The notes: generated by a model not told the origin, from the letters alone. DNA of 64,000 bases from UMGS1601 sp900553335 (GCA_937920725.1 CALEUW010000018.1:124001-188000); one strand, 5' to 3'; shown: positions 18,455-27,153, counted from the stretch's first letter. Translations and numbers: made by a program.

Positions 18455-19465
18455 ATGGAAGAGAAATTTGTTCGCTTTTCCGGATTTGATATATTAAAAT
18501 TCTTATGTGCATTCTTGGTTGTATGCATTCACTGCCCGTTTCCGGGAATTGTTGGTCAGTATTTCACAGCATTGGCTAGAATTGCTGTTCCTATTTTTTT
18601 TATGATTACGGGATTTTTTTATTTGGACATAGTAAATAAACACAGGCAAGGACAACAGATTAAGAAAATTTTCATATATTTTGCATTAGCAAACTTTTTT
18701 TATTTGGTATGGAAATTACTTTTAGCGGTGGTTTCCGGCACGGGAATTTCTGCTTGGTTTGTTCAAACTTTTTCTGTAAAAAATATTATAAATTTTATAG
18801 TTTTTAACGAGTCACCGTTTAATGGCCATCTCTGGTATTTGGGAGCGCTTCTGTATGTACTTTTGATTATGGTAGTTGTTTACAGATCTAGATTAAATAA
18901 AATCTTTTGTGCGATTACGCCGCTTTTGTTACTGGGTGATCTCATTTTCGGAAAATATTCTTTATTTGTATTACACAGAGAGTTCCCGTATATTGTTGTT
19001 AGAAATTTCTTTTTTGTTGGACTGCCGTACTTTTGCATTGGTATGATGCTCCGAAAATACAAAGGTATCGTTAAAACCAAGACTTTTCTTTTGCTTTCAA
19101 TTTTATTTTCGTTGACTACGTTATTGGAAAGATATTTATTAGTCAGTGCAGATTTAAATGCAACAAGGGATCAGTATATCAGTACTACGTTATTATCAAT
19201 TACGGTGTTTATGTTTTTCAGGGAATTTTATCAGAAACGCAGTTTGTCAAAAGTCGAACAAGTATTTGCAAAGGTAGGACGTGAGTATTCTGTATGGGTT
19301 TATATCATACACCCTGTTTTCATTACAATATTGTCGGTTCTAATGGGTAAATGCGGACTATATAATGCATATCAATTTATAGCGCCAATTATTGTATATT
19401 TCGTGAGTATTGTGTTTGTGTCAGTAATGTGTATAATTATAAAAAAGATTAAGCAGGCAGTATGA
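18455..19465 (+). CDS. Integral membrane acyltransferase (acyltransferase 3 family)
   Basis: The N-terminus FSGFDILKFLCAFLVVCIH contains the conserved helix and histidine of acyltransferase-3/OafA-type proteins. PIFFMITGFFYL, NGHLWYLGALLYVLL and SVWVYIIHPVFITIL further along complete the family pattern over about ten membrane helices and 336 residues. Such proteins carry acyl groups across the membrane onto sugars or peptidoglycan-like polymers. GGAGG at 18443-18447 fixes ATG 18455. It is the third acyltransferase of the locus and the only one acting at the membrane. Confidence 0.88.
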   Translation: MEEKFVRFSGFDILKFLCAFLVVCIHCPFPGIVGQYFTALARIAVPIFFMITGFFYLDIVNKHRQGQQIKKIFIYFALANFFYLVWKLLLAVVSGTGISAWFVQTFSVKNIINFIVFNESPFNGHLWYLGALLYVLLIMVVVYRSRLNKIFCAITPLLLLGDLIFGKYSLFVLHREFPYIVVRNFFFVGLPYFCIGMMLRKYKGIVKTKTFLLLSILFSLTTLLERYLLVSADLNATRDQYISTTLLSITVFMFFREFYQKRSLSKVEQVFAKVGREYSVWVYIIHPVFITILSVLMGKCGLYNAYQFIAPIIVYFVSIVFVSVMCIIIKKIKQAV

Positions 19466-19663
19466 TTTAGAAAAGTCAACAACTGCATCGGCACAGGGTC
19501 AGCAGTCAGGGAAGGTTATAAAAAGATAGGTTAATTGAATTAAAATTAAAAAAAGAAGATATTTCAGAACGTTATACTAGCTGAATGATAATGAGTATTA
19601 TCTGACTGATTATAATGTTTATATAATTCATGATAATTATTGAAAAAGGAGGAGGGCCTTGCG

Positions 19664-20620
19664 ATGAAATGGACAGAACCTAAAGTATACGCTGTAAAGC
19701 ATAAAGATGCAAGAATACGGGCTGAGTCCAGATCTGGCGGCATTTTTACTGCTTTATCCGATGAAGTTCTCAAGGAAAACGGTGTGGTTTATGGGTGTGT
19801 TTTAACAGATACCTTTCAAGCTGTTCATATTAGGGCAGAAGATGTTCAGACACGGAATTTAATGCGAGGATCAAAGTATATTCAGAGTAAATTAGGAGAT
19901 ACATATAAAAATGTAGAAGCCGATCTCAAGACAGGCCGAAAAGTACTGTTTTCAGGTGTATCTTGCCAAGTAGCTGGATTGCGTGGCTTTCTTGGAAAAG
20001 AGTATCCTAATCTGTTTTGTATAGATATTGTTTGCCACGGAGTACCGAGTCCGGAAGTTTGGAAAGAGTATTTAACATGGCAGGAGAAGAAAAAATCCCA
20101 AAAAGTTGCAGCTGCAGATTTTCGAAACAAAAAAGACTATGGGTGGAGAGAAAGCATTGAAACCTTGACAATGGAAGATGGAACGAAGGTTGACAGTAGG
20201 GTATTTAGTACTTTATTTTATAGTCATAATATTTTGCGTCCATGTTGTTTTGAGTGCCCTTATAAAGCGATAATGCATCCCGGTGATATAACCATTGGTG
20301 ACTACTGGGGAATTGAAAAAGCAGCTCCGGAATTTGATGATAATAAGGGAGTATCACTTGTTTTGGTTAATAATGATTTGGGTGCAAGTGCATTTGAACA
20401 AGTAAAAATGAAACTAGATTTTAAATCTACTCTTATTGAAGACTGTCTGCAACTTCCATTGAAAGCACCTTGCCAAAGACCTGAAAGCAGAGATCAGTTT
20501 TGGACAGATTTTCAAACGTTGGATTTCTCATGTGTTGCTAAAAGATATGGCGGTTATGGTTTTATGAATGTTATGAGAAGAAAATATGGTGCAGTAAAGA
20601 TGAGATTACTACATCGTTGA
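19664..20620 (+). CDS. Coenzyme F420 hydrogenase/dehydrogenase beta-subunit-like protein lacking its 4Fe-4S domain
   Basis: The protein resembles the FrhB/FdhB family: YAVKHKDARIRAESRSGGIF, SGVSCQVAGLRGFLGKEY, CIDIVCHGVPSPEVWKEYL, CCFECPYKAIMHPGDITIGD and WGIEKAAPEFDD. These proteins hold flavin and iron-sulphur centres, but members in polysaccharide loci have no proven reaction. Full-length relatives carry an N-terminal two-cluster ferredoxin domain; here the protein (318 residues) starts just after where that domain would end. A ferredoxin-like ORF lies immediately downstream instead. AGGAGGAGG at 19648 is a very strong ribosome site for ATG 19664. A 198-bp gap before it may hold its own promoter, though none is convincing. 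Confidence 0.82.
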   Translation: MKWTEPKVYAVKHKDARIRAESRSGGIFTALSDEVLKENGVVYGCVLTDTFQAVHIRAEDVQTRNLMRGSKYIQSKLGDTYKNVEADLKTGRKVLFSGVSCQVAGLRGFLGKEYPNLFCIDIVCHGVPSPEVWKEYLTWQEKKKSQKVAAADFRNKKDYGWRESIETLTMEDGTKVDSRVFSTLFYSHNILRPCCFECPYKAIMHPGDITIGDYWGIEKAAPEFDDNKGVSLVLVNNDLGASAFEQVKMKLDFKSTLIEDCLQLPLKAPCQRPESRDQFWTDFQTLDFSCVAKRYGGYGFMNVMRRKYGAVKMRLLHR

Positions 20621-20634
20621 AAGTGAGTGTTTGT

Positions 20635-20841
20635 ATGAATGATAAAGATATTCCGATTTTGTATAGCAGAAAAGAGGAGTGCTGTGGTTGTACGGCTTGC
20701 TTCGCAATCTGTCCCAAATCTGCTATATCAATGGTAGAAGATAAAGAAGGTTTTGAATATCCGCAGGTTGATGAACAAAAATGTGTGCGATGCTATAAAT
20801 GTCTGAATGTTTGTCCTATCAAATTAGTTCGATTGGGATAG
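20635..20841 (+). CDS. Small 4Fe-4S dicluster ferredoxin-like protein, possibly a gene remnant
   Basis: The 68-residue product is almost only a two-cluster ferredoxin domain: CCGCTACFAICPKSAI and CVRCYKCLNVCPI give two CxxCxxCxxxCP sites. This is the domain that normally starts FrhB-like proteins of polysaccharide loci, including the intervening EGFEYPQVD segment. The ORF then stops after eight more residues. It may be a stand-alone partner of the protein at 19664, or the N-terminal stub of a second full-length gene whose rest was lost. A TTG at 20617 overlapping the previous stop would add six residues and allow coupling. Confidence 0.72.
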   Translation: MNDKDIPILYSRKEECCGCTACFAICPKSAISMVEDKEGFEYPQVDEQKCVRCYKCLNVCPIKLVRLG

Positions 20842-20970
20842 TTGGAATACACTAAAATATTAGAAAACAAGCAAATAAAAAAACAATACACCGTCATACA
20901 ACACCCTATGAATTTAAGGCAAGTAATTCTTGTTTGCAATATTAGTTTTTAATGCTAGACTAAGTAAAAA

Positions 20971-21063
20971 ATATTATAACAACGACTATTTCCCCCGCCT
21001 CTAAGGCTAAGGAGCTAATGCTCGGTCGTTTGTTGAATGACGGGGTGTTGCCCCTTATCGAAA
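20971..21063 (+). repeat. Structured leader-type repeat, copy 1 (upstream of rfbB)
   Basis: The last ~55 bp match positions 52990-53043 closely. They form three successive hairpins: GAGC/GCTC at 21012-21023, a G-U-containing stem starting GTCGTT, and GGGGT/GCCCC just before TTATCGAAA. One base pair in the first hairpin covaries with the second copy (A-T here, G-C there). The 5' part is also related but lacks about 45 bp found in copy 2. The 244-bp gap between the ferredoxin ORF and rfbB otherwise holds only AT-rich sequence. Confidence 0.75.
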
Positions 21064-21085
21064 CAAAACTTAAGAGGATTTCAAA

Positions 21086-22069
21086 ATGACCATATTAATA
21101 ACCGGCGGAGCAGGATTTATCGGCTCCAATTTTATTTATTATATTTTGCAGAAATATCCCGACTATAGGGTAGTTTGCCTTGATAAACTCACTTATGCCG
21201 GTAATTTGTTTACGCTTGAAAATGCTTTGAATAATCCCAAATTTCGTTTTGTGAAGGCGGATATTTGCGATGAATCAGCAGTTAAAATAATTTTTGATGA
21301 AGAACGCCCTGGCATTGTCGTAAACTTTGCGGCAGAAAGCCATGTGGACAGAAGTATCGAAAATCCCGCTGTTTTTCTTAAAACCAATATTTTGGGTGTG
21401 CAGGTTTTAATGGATGCTTGTTTAAAATATGGCGTTTCAAGATTTCATCAGGTTTCAACTGATGAGGTGTACGGAGATTTGTCGCTTGATAAACCCGATA
21501 TGCGTTTTACGGAAAATTCGCCTTTAAATCCGTCAAGTCCGTACAGCGCTTCCAAAGCGTCAGCAGATTTGCTGGTGCTTTCATATTACAAAACCTATGG
21601 ATTGAGCGTTAGCATAAGCCGCAGCAGCAATAATTTCGGACCGTATCAATTTCCCGAAAAGCTGATTCCGCTTATGATCAAAAATGCGCTTGAGAATAAG
21701 TCGTTGCCTGTTTACGGCGACGGAAAAAATATTCGTGACTGGATCTATGTGACTGATCATTGCAAAGCGATAGATTTAATTGTTCATAGCGGCAGAGTGG
21801 GCGAGATTTACAATATCGGCGCAAATAATGAAATGAGTAATATAAGTCTTGTAAGGCTTATTTGCAAGGAGTTTAACAAGCCTGAAAGTCTTATAAGCTA
21901 TGTTGAGGACAGGAAGGGCCACGACCGCAGATATGCCGTGGACTCATCAAAGCTAAAAAATGAGTTTGGCTGGAAAGCAGAAACGGATTTTTTATCAGGC
22001 TTTAAAGATACAATAAATTGGTATTTAAATAATCGTAAGTGGTGGATGAATATCGGTGGAAACAACTAA
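21086..22069 (+). CDS. rfbB: dTDP-glucose 4,6-dehydratase
   Basis: This short-chain dehydrogenase converts dTDP-glucose to dTDP-4-keto-6-deoxyglucose, the entry to rhamnose and other deoxysugars. ILITGGAGFIGSNFIYYIL binds NAD+, HVDRSIENP is diagnostic for the dehydratase, STDEVYGDL holds the catalytic Asp-Glu, and YSASKASADLL the YxxxK. At 327 residues it has normal length. rfbA, rfbC and rfbD are not in the window, so the gene is separated from the rest of a dTDP-rhamnose route. It has its own leader and terminator, and its codon style is closer to the housekeeping genes than to the polysaccharide cluster. Confidence 0.93.
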   Translation: MTILITGGAGFIGSNFIYYILQKYPDYRVVCLDKLTYAGNLFTLENALNNPKFRFVKADICDESAVKIIFDEERPGIVVNFAAESHVDRSIENPAVFLKTNILGVQVLMDACLKYGVSRFHQVSTDEVYGDLSLDKPDMRFTENSPLNPSSPYSASKASADLLVLSYYKTYGLSVSISRSSNNFGPYQFPEKLIPLMIKNALENKSLPVYGDGKNIRDWIYVTDHCKAIDLIVHSGRVGEIYNIGANNEMSNISLVRLICKEFNKPESLISYVEDRKGHDRRYAVDSSKLKNEFGWKAETDFLSGFKDTINWYLNNRKWWMNIGGNN

Positions 22070-22101
22070 CCCCTTAAAGCTATCAAAAGCTCTAAGGGGT
22101 T
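22069..22101 (+). terminator. Terminator between convergent rfbB and trpA
   Basis: ACCCCTTAAAGCT pairs with AGCTCTAAGGGGT around a short loop and is followed by TTTTG. The A-rich left side means it could also serve trpA transcripts from the minus strand. Confidence 0.8.
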
Positions 22102-22127
22102 TTGTCATATCAAAATGTGTCAATAGC

Positions 22128-22913
22128 CTACATCGCATCTTTTAGTTTTTTTACAAATTCGCCGACCTTGTCTGCTGAATTTTCGCCAAATTCTTCGATG
22201 ATCTTTACTATTGCACTGCCGACAATTACGCCATCGCAGTATTTGGACATCTTGCCTGCCTGTTCGGGAGATGAAATTCCGAATCCAACGCAAGCCGGGC
22301 AGGAAACGTTTTTGTTAATAAGCGAAAAAAACTCATCAAAATTTGTTTTAAACTCAGTTCTTGTTCCAGTAACTCCTATAGAAGAAACGCAGTACAAAAA
22401 TCCGCTGCTGTTTGATGCGATTTCCGTAATTCTGTTATGGGAAGTAGGTGCGACAAGACTTATATTGTAAATTCCGTATTTGTTCGCAGCGTCCAGTATT
22501 TCATCTCGCTCTTCATAAGGCATATCGGGAACAATAACTCCGTCAATTTCATAATTCTTGCAATTTTTAAAGAACTTTTCTTTCCCGTAAACAAAAATTG
22601 TGTTTAAGTACATCATCAAAAGCAAAGGCTTATCTGTTTTTTTGCGAATACTCTTTACCAAATCGAAGATCGTGTCTAGTGTTGTGCCTTTTGAAAGTGA
22701 GCGAAGAGATGATTTTTGTATGGTCACGCCCTCTGCAATAGGATCGGAAAAGGGAACGCCGAGTTCAACTATGTCCGCACCGTTTTCAAACATAGAAAGT
22801 ACGATTTTTTCTGTTGATTCCATATCAGGATCGCCTGCTGTTACGAATGTAATAAGAGCTTTTTTTCCATTTGACTTAAGAGAGTCAAAACACTTGTCAA
22901 TTCTATTGCTCAT
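22128..22913 (-). CDS. trpA: Tryptophan synthase alpha chain
   Basis: TrpA cleaves indole-3-glycerol phosphate to indole and glyceraldehyde-3-phosphate and passes indole to TrpB through a tunnel. The 261-residue barrel shows FVTAGDPD, the catalytic Glu50 in VELGVPFSDP, and SPEQAGK with GVIVGSAIV binding phosphate. The second catalytic acid, an Asp in the common SDPLADGP motif, is Glu61 here (PIAEGVT), a conservative change. It is last in the trp operon and overlaps the end of trpB by 11 bases, so translation is coupled. Confidence 0.95.
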   Translation of the reverse strand: MSNRIDKCFDSLKSNGKKALITFVTAGDPDMESTEKIVLSMFENGADIVELGVPFSDPIAEGVTIQKSSLRSLSKGTTLDTIFDLVKSIRKKTDKPLLLMMYLNTIFVYGKEKFFKNCKNYEIDGVIVPDMPYEERDEILDAANKYGIYNISLVAPTSHNRITEIASNSSGFLYCVSSIGVTGTRTEFKTNFDEFFSLINKNVSCPACVGFGISSPEQAGKMSKYCDGVIVGSAIVKIIEEFGENSADKVGEFVKKLKDAM

Positions 22914-24093
22914 CTATATCAACCTCCCTGTATTTTGCGACAGAGTATACGTCCTTGTCGCCTCGTCCCGAAAGATTTATAACTAAAATCTGATCAATCT
23001 CCATTGTCGGTGCAATTTTTAATGCTGCCGCAACAGCATGAGCCGATTCTATAGCCGGAATAATTCCTTCGGTTTTTGATAAATACTCGAACGCACAAAC
23101 CGCTTCTTCATCTGTTATATCAACATATTCCGCTCTTTTTGTTTCGTAAAGATAAGCGTGTTCAGGACCTATTCCCGGATAATCAAGCCCTGCTGAAATA
23201 GAGTATACAGGATCAATCTGCCCGTATTCGTTCTGCAAAAACAGCGACTTCATACCGTGAAAAATTCCAACGCTTCCCTTTGTTATCGTTGCAGCGTGTC
23301 GGTCAGTATCAACTCCTTTGCCCGCCGCCTCTGCACCGACAAGTCTTACGCTCTCGTCCTTGATAAAATCGTAAAATGCGCCAATTGCATTAGACCCTCC
23401 ACCGACGCAGGCAACAACGCAGTCGGGAAGCTTGCCTTCGGCCTCCGTTATCTGGCTTCTTATTTCCTCTGAGATTATCTTTTGAAAATCTCTTACGATC
23501 TCAGGGTAGGGGTGAGGACCCATAACTGAGCCTATGCAATAAAATGTTGAGTCGATGTTTGAACACCAGTCCCTTATAGCTTCATTTATTGCGTCTTTAA
23601 GTGTTGCCGTTCCGCTGTCTACACCTGTTACCTTTGCGCCTAAAAGATTCATTCTGTATACGTTAAGCGATTGCCTTTTCATGTCTTCGCTTCCCATATA
23701 AACCTCGCATTCAAGTCCCATAAGAGCACAAACTGTTGCTGTTGCAACTCCGTGCTGACCTGCTCCTGTTTCGGCAATAATTCTCTTTTTGCCCATTTTT
23801 TTTGCAAGGAGAATCTGCCCTAGAACGTTGTTGATTTTGTGTGCTCCCGTATGATTAAGATCTTCACGCTTAATATAAATCTTTGCACCGCCTAGATCTT
23901 TAGTCATTCGTTCAGCGTAATAAAGCATAGAAGGACGATTTGCATATGTTTTATAAAGTTCTGTCAGCTCATGTTTAAACTCGGGGTCGTTTTTGTATTT
24001 TTCATAAGCGTCATTTAATTCATTCACAGCGTTCATTACTGTTTCGGGAACGTATTGACCGCCGAATTTTCCGTATCTTCCGATTTTACTCAT
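22903..24093 (-). CDS. trpB: Tryptophan synthase beta chain
   Basis: TrpB joins indole and serine to make tryptophan with pyridoxal phosphate. The cofactor lysine is Lys86 in REDLNHTGAHKINN, preceded by the conserved His. GAGQHGVATATVCALMG and the phosphate-binding CVGGGSNAIG are present, as is the Glu of ETGAGQHG. At 396 residues it is the TrpB1 form that partners TrpA. It overlaps both trpF (8 bases) and trpA (11 bases) in the operon. Confidence 0.97.
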   Translation of the reverse strand: MSKIGRYGKFGGQYVPETVMNAVNELNDAYEKYKNDPEFKHELTELYKTYANRPSMLYYAERMTKDLGGAKIYIKREDLNHTGAHKINNVLGQILLAKKMGKKRIIAETGAGQHGVATATVCALMGLECEVYMGSEDMKRQSLNVYRMNLLGAKVTGVDSGTATLKDAINEAIRDWCSNIDSTFYCIGSVMGPHPYPEIVRDFQKIISEEIRSQITEAEGKLPDCVVACVGGGSNAIGAFYDFIKDESVRLVGAEAAGKGVDTDRHAATITKGSVGIFHGMKSLFLQNEYGQIDPVYSISAGLDYPGIGPEHAYLYETKRAEYVDITDEEAVCAFEYLSKTEGIIPAIESAHAVAAALKIAPTMEIDQILVINLSGRGDKDVYSVAKYREVDIDEQ

Positions 24094-24712
24094 ACTTTTC
24101 TTCCTTTCTTATTTTTTGAATCAGCTCTTTAATTTTAAGCCTATCTTTATAACCGTTCGTTTCAACGGAGCTTGAAACGTCAACACAAAATGGTGAAAGC
24201 TCATCTATTGCGTCTGAAACGTTATAAGATGATATACCGCCGGCTAAGAAAAAGGGCTTATTTATTTTTGCTTTTTTTATTATCGACCAATCTGCAATCT
24301 TTCCCGTTCCGCCGTATTCGCCTTCCTTATAAGCGTCTATAAGCAGGTAGTCACAGGGGTAATCGTTAAAGCGTTCTATATCACCATGCCGCCTTGCTCT
24401 TATTGCTTTTATGGTTGTTTTTCCGCTTTCTTTCCTAAGTTTCTCGGCATATTCAAAGCTTTCATCGCCGTGAAGCTGTAAGACGTCCAAATACAAAGCG
24501 TAATTAAGTATGCTGTCATATGTTTCGTTTACAAATACTCCAACTTTTTTAATTTTTGAATCAATGTTTTTGGCAAGGTTTAAAAAATCCTCTTTTGCAA
24601 CAGTTCGTCTAAAGCCGTTTGAAATAATAAATCCCGCAAAGTCAGGCAGAAATGAATTTATTATATCAACATCTTCTTTTCGTCTTAGTCCGCATATTTT
24701 TATCTTTGTCAT
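24086..24712 (-). CDS. trpF: Phosphoribosylanthranilate isomerase
   Basis: TrpF performs the Amadori rearrangement of phosphoribosylanthranilate. The catalytic cysteine is in KICGLRRKEDV at residues 5-9, and the general acid aspartate lies in DYLLIDAYKEGEYGGTG. FLAGGISSYNV and VDVSSSVETNGYKD bind phosphate. At 208 residues it is a stand-alone enzyme, not fused to TrpC as in enterobacteria. It overlaps trpC by four bases and trpB by eight. Confidence 0.95.
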   Translation of the reverse strand: MTKIKICGLRRKEDVDIINSFLPDFAGFIISNGFRRTVAKEDFLNLAKNIDSKIKKVGVFVNETYDSILNYALYLDVLQLHGDESFEYAEKLRKESGKTTIKAIRARRHGDIERFNDYPCDYLLIDAYKEGEYGGTGKIADWSIIKKAKINKPFFLAGGISSYNVSDAIDELSPFCVDVSSSVETNGYKDRLKIKELIQKIRKEEKYE

Positions 24713-25488
24713 ACGCCCTCCGTAAGAGATGAAAAGGTATCTTTTATGCTGTCTGAGCGCATCAGGGTTTCGCCTATTAGAACTGCGTCTGTGCCAAATG
24801 CTCTAAGCTCTTTCATATCATCGTTAGTTTTTATTCCGCTTTCAGATATTTTTATTTTGTCTTTGCCGATTTTAGCAATCAGCCGTTTTGTTGTTTCAAG
24901 CTCAACCTCAAATGTTTTAAGATTTCTGTTGTTTATGCCTATTACCTCAGCGTCGAGCTTCATCGCTCTTTCAAGCTCCGTTTCATCATGAACCTCAACC
25001 AGAGCTTTCATTCCGAGTGAGTGTGTAATTTTTAAAAATTCGCACAGCTTATTATTGTCAAGAGTCGCTGCTATAAGTAAAACAGCAGATGCTCCGAGAA
25101 CTCTTGCGTGGTAAATCTGATACTCGTCAACAATAAAATCCTTTCGCAAAACCGGGATTTTTACTTTACTTGCGATTTTTTCAAGATATTCGTTCGATCC
25201 TTTAAAATAATGCTCCTCGGTAAGGCATGAAATAGCTGCTGCTCCGACCTTCTCGTATTCGATTGCAGTATTTAACGGATCAAAGCATTCGGAAATTATT
25301 CCTTTTGAGGGAGAGGCTTTTTTTACCTCGCAGATGAGTTTGAGTCTATCACCCTTTAAATTTTTCGCAAAGTCATATATTGCTTTGTCTGAAGATTCAG
25401 CAAGAGTTTTTATTTTATCTTCGGGAACTTCAGATTTTTCCCGCTCAAGCTGCTCAAATCTTGTTTTTATAATATCGTCAAGAATCAT
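24709..25488 (-). CDS. trpC: Indole-3-glycerol phosphate synthase
   Basis: TrpC closes the indole ring, releasing CO2 and water. CEVKKASPSKG carries the catalytic lysine pair region. VLRKDFIVDEYQI, IGINNRNLKTFEV and SESGIKTNDDM follow in family order over 259 residues. One base separates it from the trpGD stop, and its stop overlaps trpF. Confidence 0.96.
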   Translation of the reverse strand: MILDDIIKTRFEQLEREKSEVPEDKIKTLAESSDKAIYDFAKNLKGDRLKLICEVKKASPSKGIISECFDPLNTAIEYEKVGAAAISCLTEEHYFKGSNEYLEKIASKVKIPVLRKDFIVDEYQIYHARVLGASAVLLIAATLDNNKLCEFLKITHSLGMKALVEVHDETELERAMKLDAEVIGINNRNLKTFEVELETTKRLIAKIGKDKIKISESGIKTNDDMKELRAFGTDAVLIGETLMRSDSIKDTFSSLTEGV

Positions 25489-25489
25489 A

Positions 25490-27130
25490 TTACTGCACCT
25501 TATTTGTGTACTCTATAAGCTCGTTTAATTTTTCCATTGCTTTTCCCGAATCAATAAGCTCGCCTGCAAGCTTTACACCGTCTGTTATGGATTTAGCTTT
25601 TCCTGTGACGTATAAAGCACAGCCGGCATTCAGCATAACAATATCACGTTTTGCACCTGTATCCTCGCCCTTTAATACAGACAGAGTAATCTTAGCGTTG
25701 TCCTCAGGTTCTCCTCCGACAACCTCCGACTTATCTGCTCTCTTAAGACCAAACTGTTCGGGGCATATTTCGTATCGGATAATATTACCGTTATTTATCT
25801 CAACAACGCTTGTTGAATCAGAAATTGAGATTTCATCAATTTTATCATTTCCGTATACGACTATTCCTCGCTCAACGCCTACATTTATTAAAACCTTAGC
25901 GACCGTTTCCATTATATCTTTAGAGAAAACACCCATTATCATGTATTTCGGGGAAGCCGGATTTATAAGAGGCCCTAAAATGTTAAAGACCATTCTGATA
26001 CCAATTTGCTTTCTTACAGGTCCAACAAGTTTCATGGCTCTGTGATAGTTCGGTGCAAATAAAAATGCAATTCCAAGTTTTTTAAGTGTTTTTGCTGCTG
26101 ACTCGGGAGTGCTTTGTATTTTAACTCCGAGCGCTTCTAAACAATCTGCCGCTCCGCTTTTTGAGGATGCGCTTCTGTTGCCATGTTTAGCAACTGTTGC
26201 ACCGGATGATGCAATTACAAAAGAAGAGGTGGTTGAAATATTAAAGCTGTTTGATAGGTCGCCTCCGGTTCCTACTATGTCAAGCGAATCTTCAAATCCT
26301 TTTATTATAGCAGCTTTTTCTCTCATTACTTTAACAAATGCCGTTATCTCATCTGCTGTTTCACCCTTTATTGCAAGAGCAGTAAAAAAAGCAGCCGACT
26401 GAGCGTTTGTTGCTCTGTCACTCATTATTATGTTCATGGCATCAAACGCTTCTGCTTCTGAAAGATCGTTTCCGTCATAAACCTTTTGAATGTACTTTTT
26501 AAGCTCATATCTTTGATTATCGGCAAGAGGCTGATTCTCGTCAGTATCCGTTTTCAGCCCAATTACGTTATTTAAAAAGTTTTTGATGATAGTCATTCCA
26601 TCGTTCGTCAGGATAGATTCAGGGTGAAACTGCACGCCATAGGTATCATATTCCTTGTGTTTAAGAGCCATGATCTCGCCGTCTGAATCCTCTGCGATAA
26701 CTGAAAGCTCATCGGGAAGGGAAGATCTTTCTACAATTAAAGAGTGGTATCTTGCTACGGTTATATTTTCTTTTAAGCCTTTAAATAATGGCGAGCCAGT
26801 ATTTATTTTAATTATAGAGGATTTGCCATGAAGCTGTTTTTTTGCGACAACAACCTTACCTCCAAATGCTTCGGCTATTGATTGATGCCCAAGGCAAACT
26901 CCGAGTATGGGAACATTCTTTGCAAATCTTTTTATAACATCAATAGAAATTCCGGCATCTTTTGGGAAAGCAGGCCCCGGCGAAATAACTATTGCATCGG
27001 GATTTAGCTTTTCAATTTCTTGAAGCGTTATCTCATCGTTTCTGAAAACCTTAATATCGGTATGAAGCTGACCTATATACTGATATAGGTTATAGGTAAA
27101 GCTGTCATAATTATCTATCATTACAATCAT
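25490..27130 (-). CDS. trpGD: Fused anthranilate synthase component II / anthranilate phosphoribosyltransferase
   Basis: The 546-residue protein joins two steps. Residues 1-190 are a class I glutamine amidotransferase with Cys79 (GVCLGHQS), His169 and Glu171 (VQFHPES), giving ammonia to TrpE. Residues from about 205 are the TrpD phosphoribosyltransferase, with VGTGGDLSNSFNISTT, KHGNRSASSKSGAAD and FNILGPLINP. The same fusion occurs in enterobacteria and some clostridia. Translation should be efficient from ATG 27130, 23 bases after trpE. The fusion channels the first two steps of the pathway in one chain. Confidence 0.95.
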   Translation of the reverse strand: MIVMIDNYDSFTYNLYQYIGQLHTDIKVFRNDEITLQEIEKLNPDAIVISPGPAFPKDAGISIDVIKRFAKNVPILGVCLGHQSIAEAFGGKVVVAKKQLHGKSSIIKINTGSPLFKGLKENITVARYHSLIVERSSLPDELSVIAEDSDGEIMALKHKEYDTYGVQFHPESILTNDGMTIIKNFLNNVIGLKTDTDENQPLADNQRYELKKYIQKVYDGNDLSEAEAFDAMNIIMSDRATNAQSAAFFTALAIKGETADEITAFVKVMREKAAIIKGFEDSLDIVGTGGDLSNSFNISTTSSFVIASSGATVAKHGNRSASSKSGAADCLEALGVKIQSTPESAAKTLKKLGIAFLFAPNYHRAMKLVGPVRKQIGIRMVFNILGPLINPASPKYMIMGVFSKDIMETVAKVLINVGVERGIVVYGNDKIDEISISDSTSVVEINNGNIIRYEICPEQFGLKRADKSEVVGGEPEDNAKITLSVLKGEDTGAKRDIVMLNAGCALYVTGKAKSITDGVKLAGELIDSGKAMEKLNELIEYTNKVQ

Positions 27131-27153
27131 TTGTATTTCTTCCTTTCCTGAGT

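Noticed and set aside
18364..19663. A promoter in the gap before the FrhB-like gene
   Set aside because: TATAAT occurs near 19610 but no acceptable -35 box lies 16-18 bp upstream, so I do not annotate it.
20971..21063. Assignment of the rfbB/glgB leader repeat to a named riboswitch class
   Set aside because: I compared it mentally with T-box, SAM, c-di-GMP, c-di-AMP, guanidine, ZTP and M-box consensus features and found no match. It is reported only as a repeat with possible regulatory or IS-end origin.
22102..26402. Several plus-strand ORFs of 60-180 codons opposite the trp genes
   Set aside because: They are antisense to strongly conserved enzymes and Ser/Phe/Ile-rich, as expected of complementary frames.
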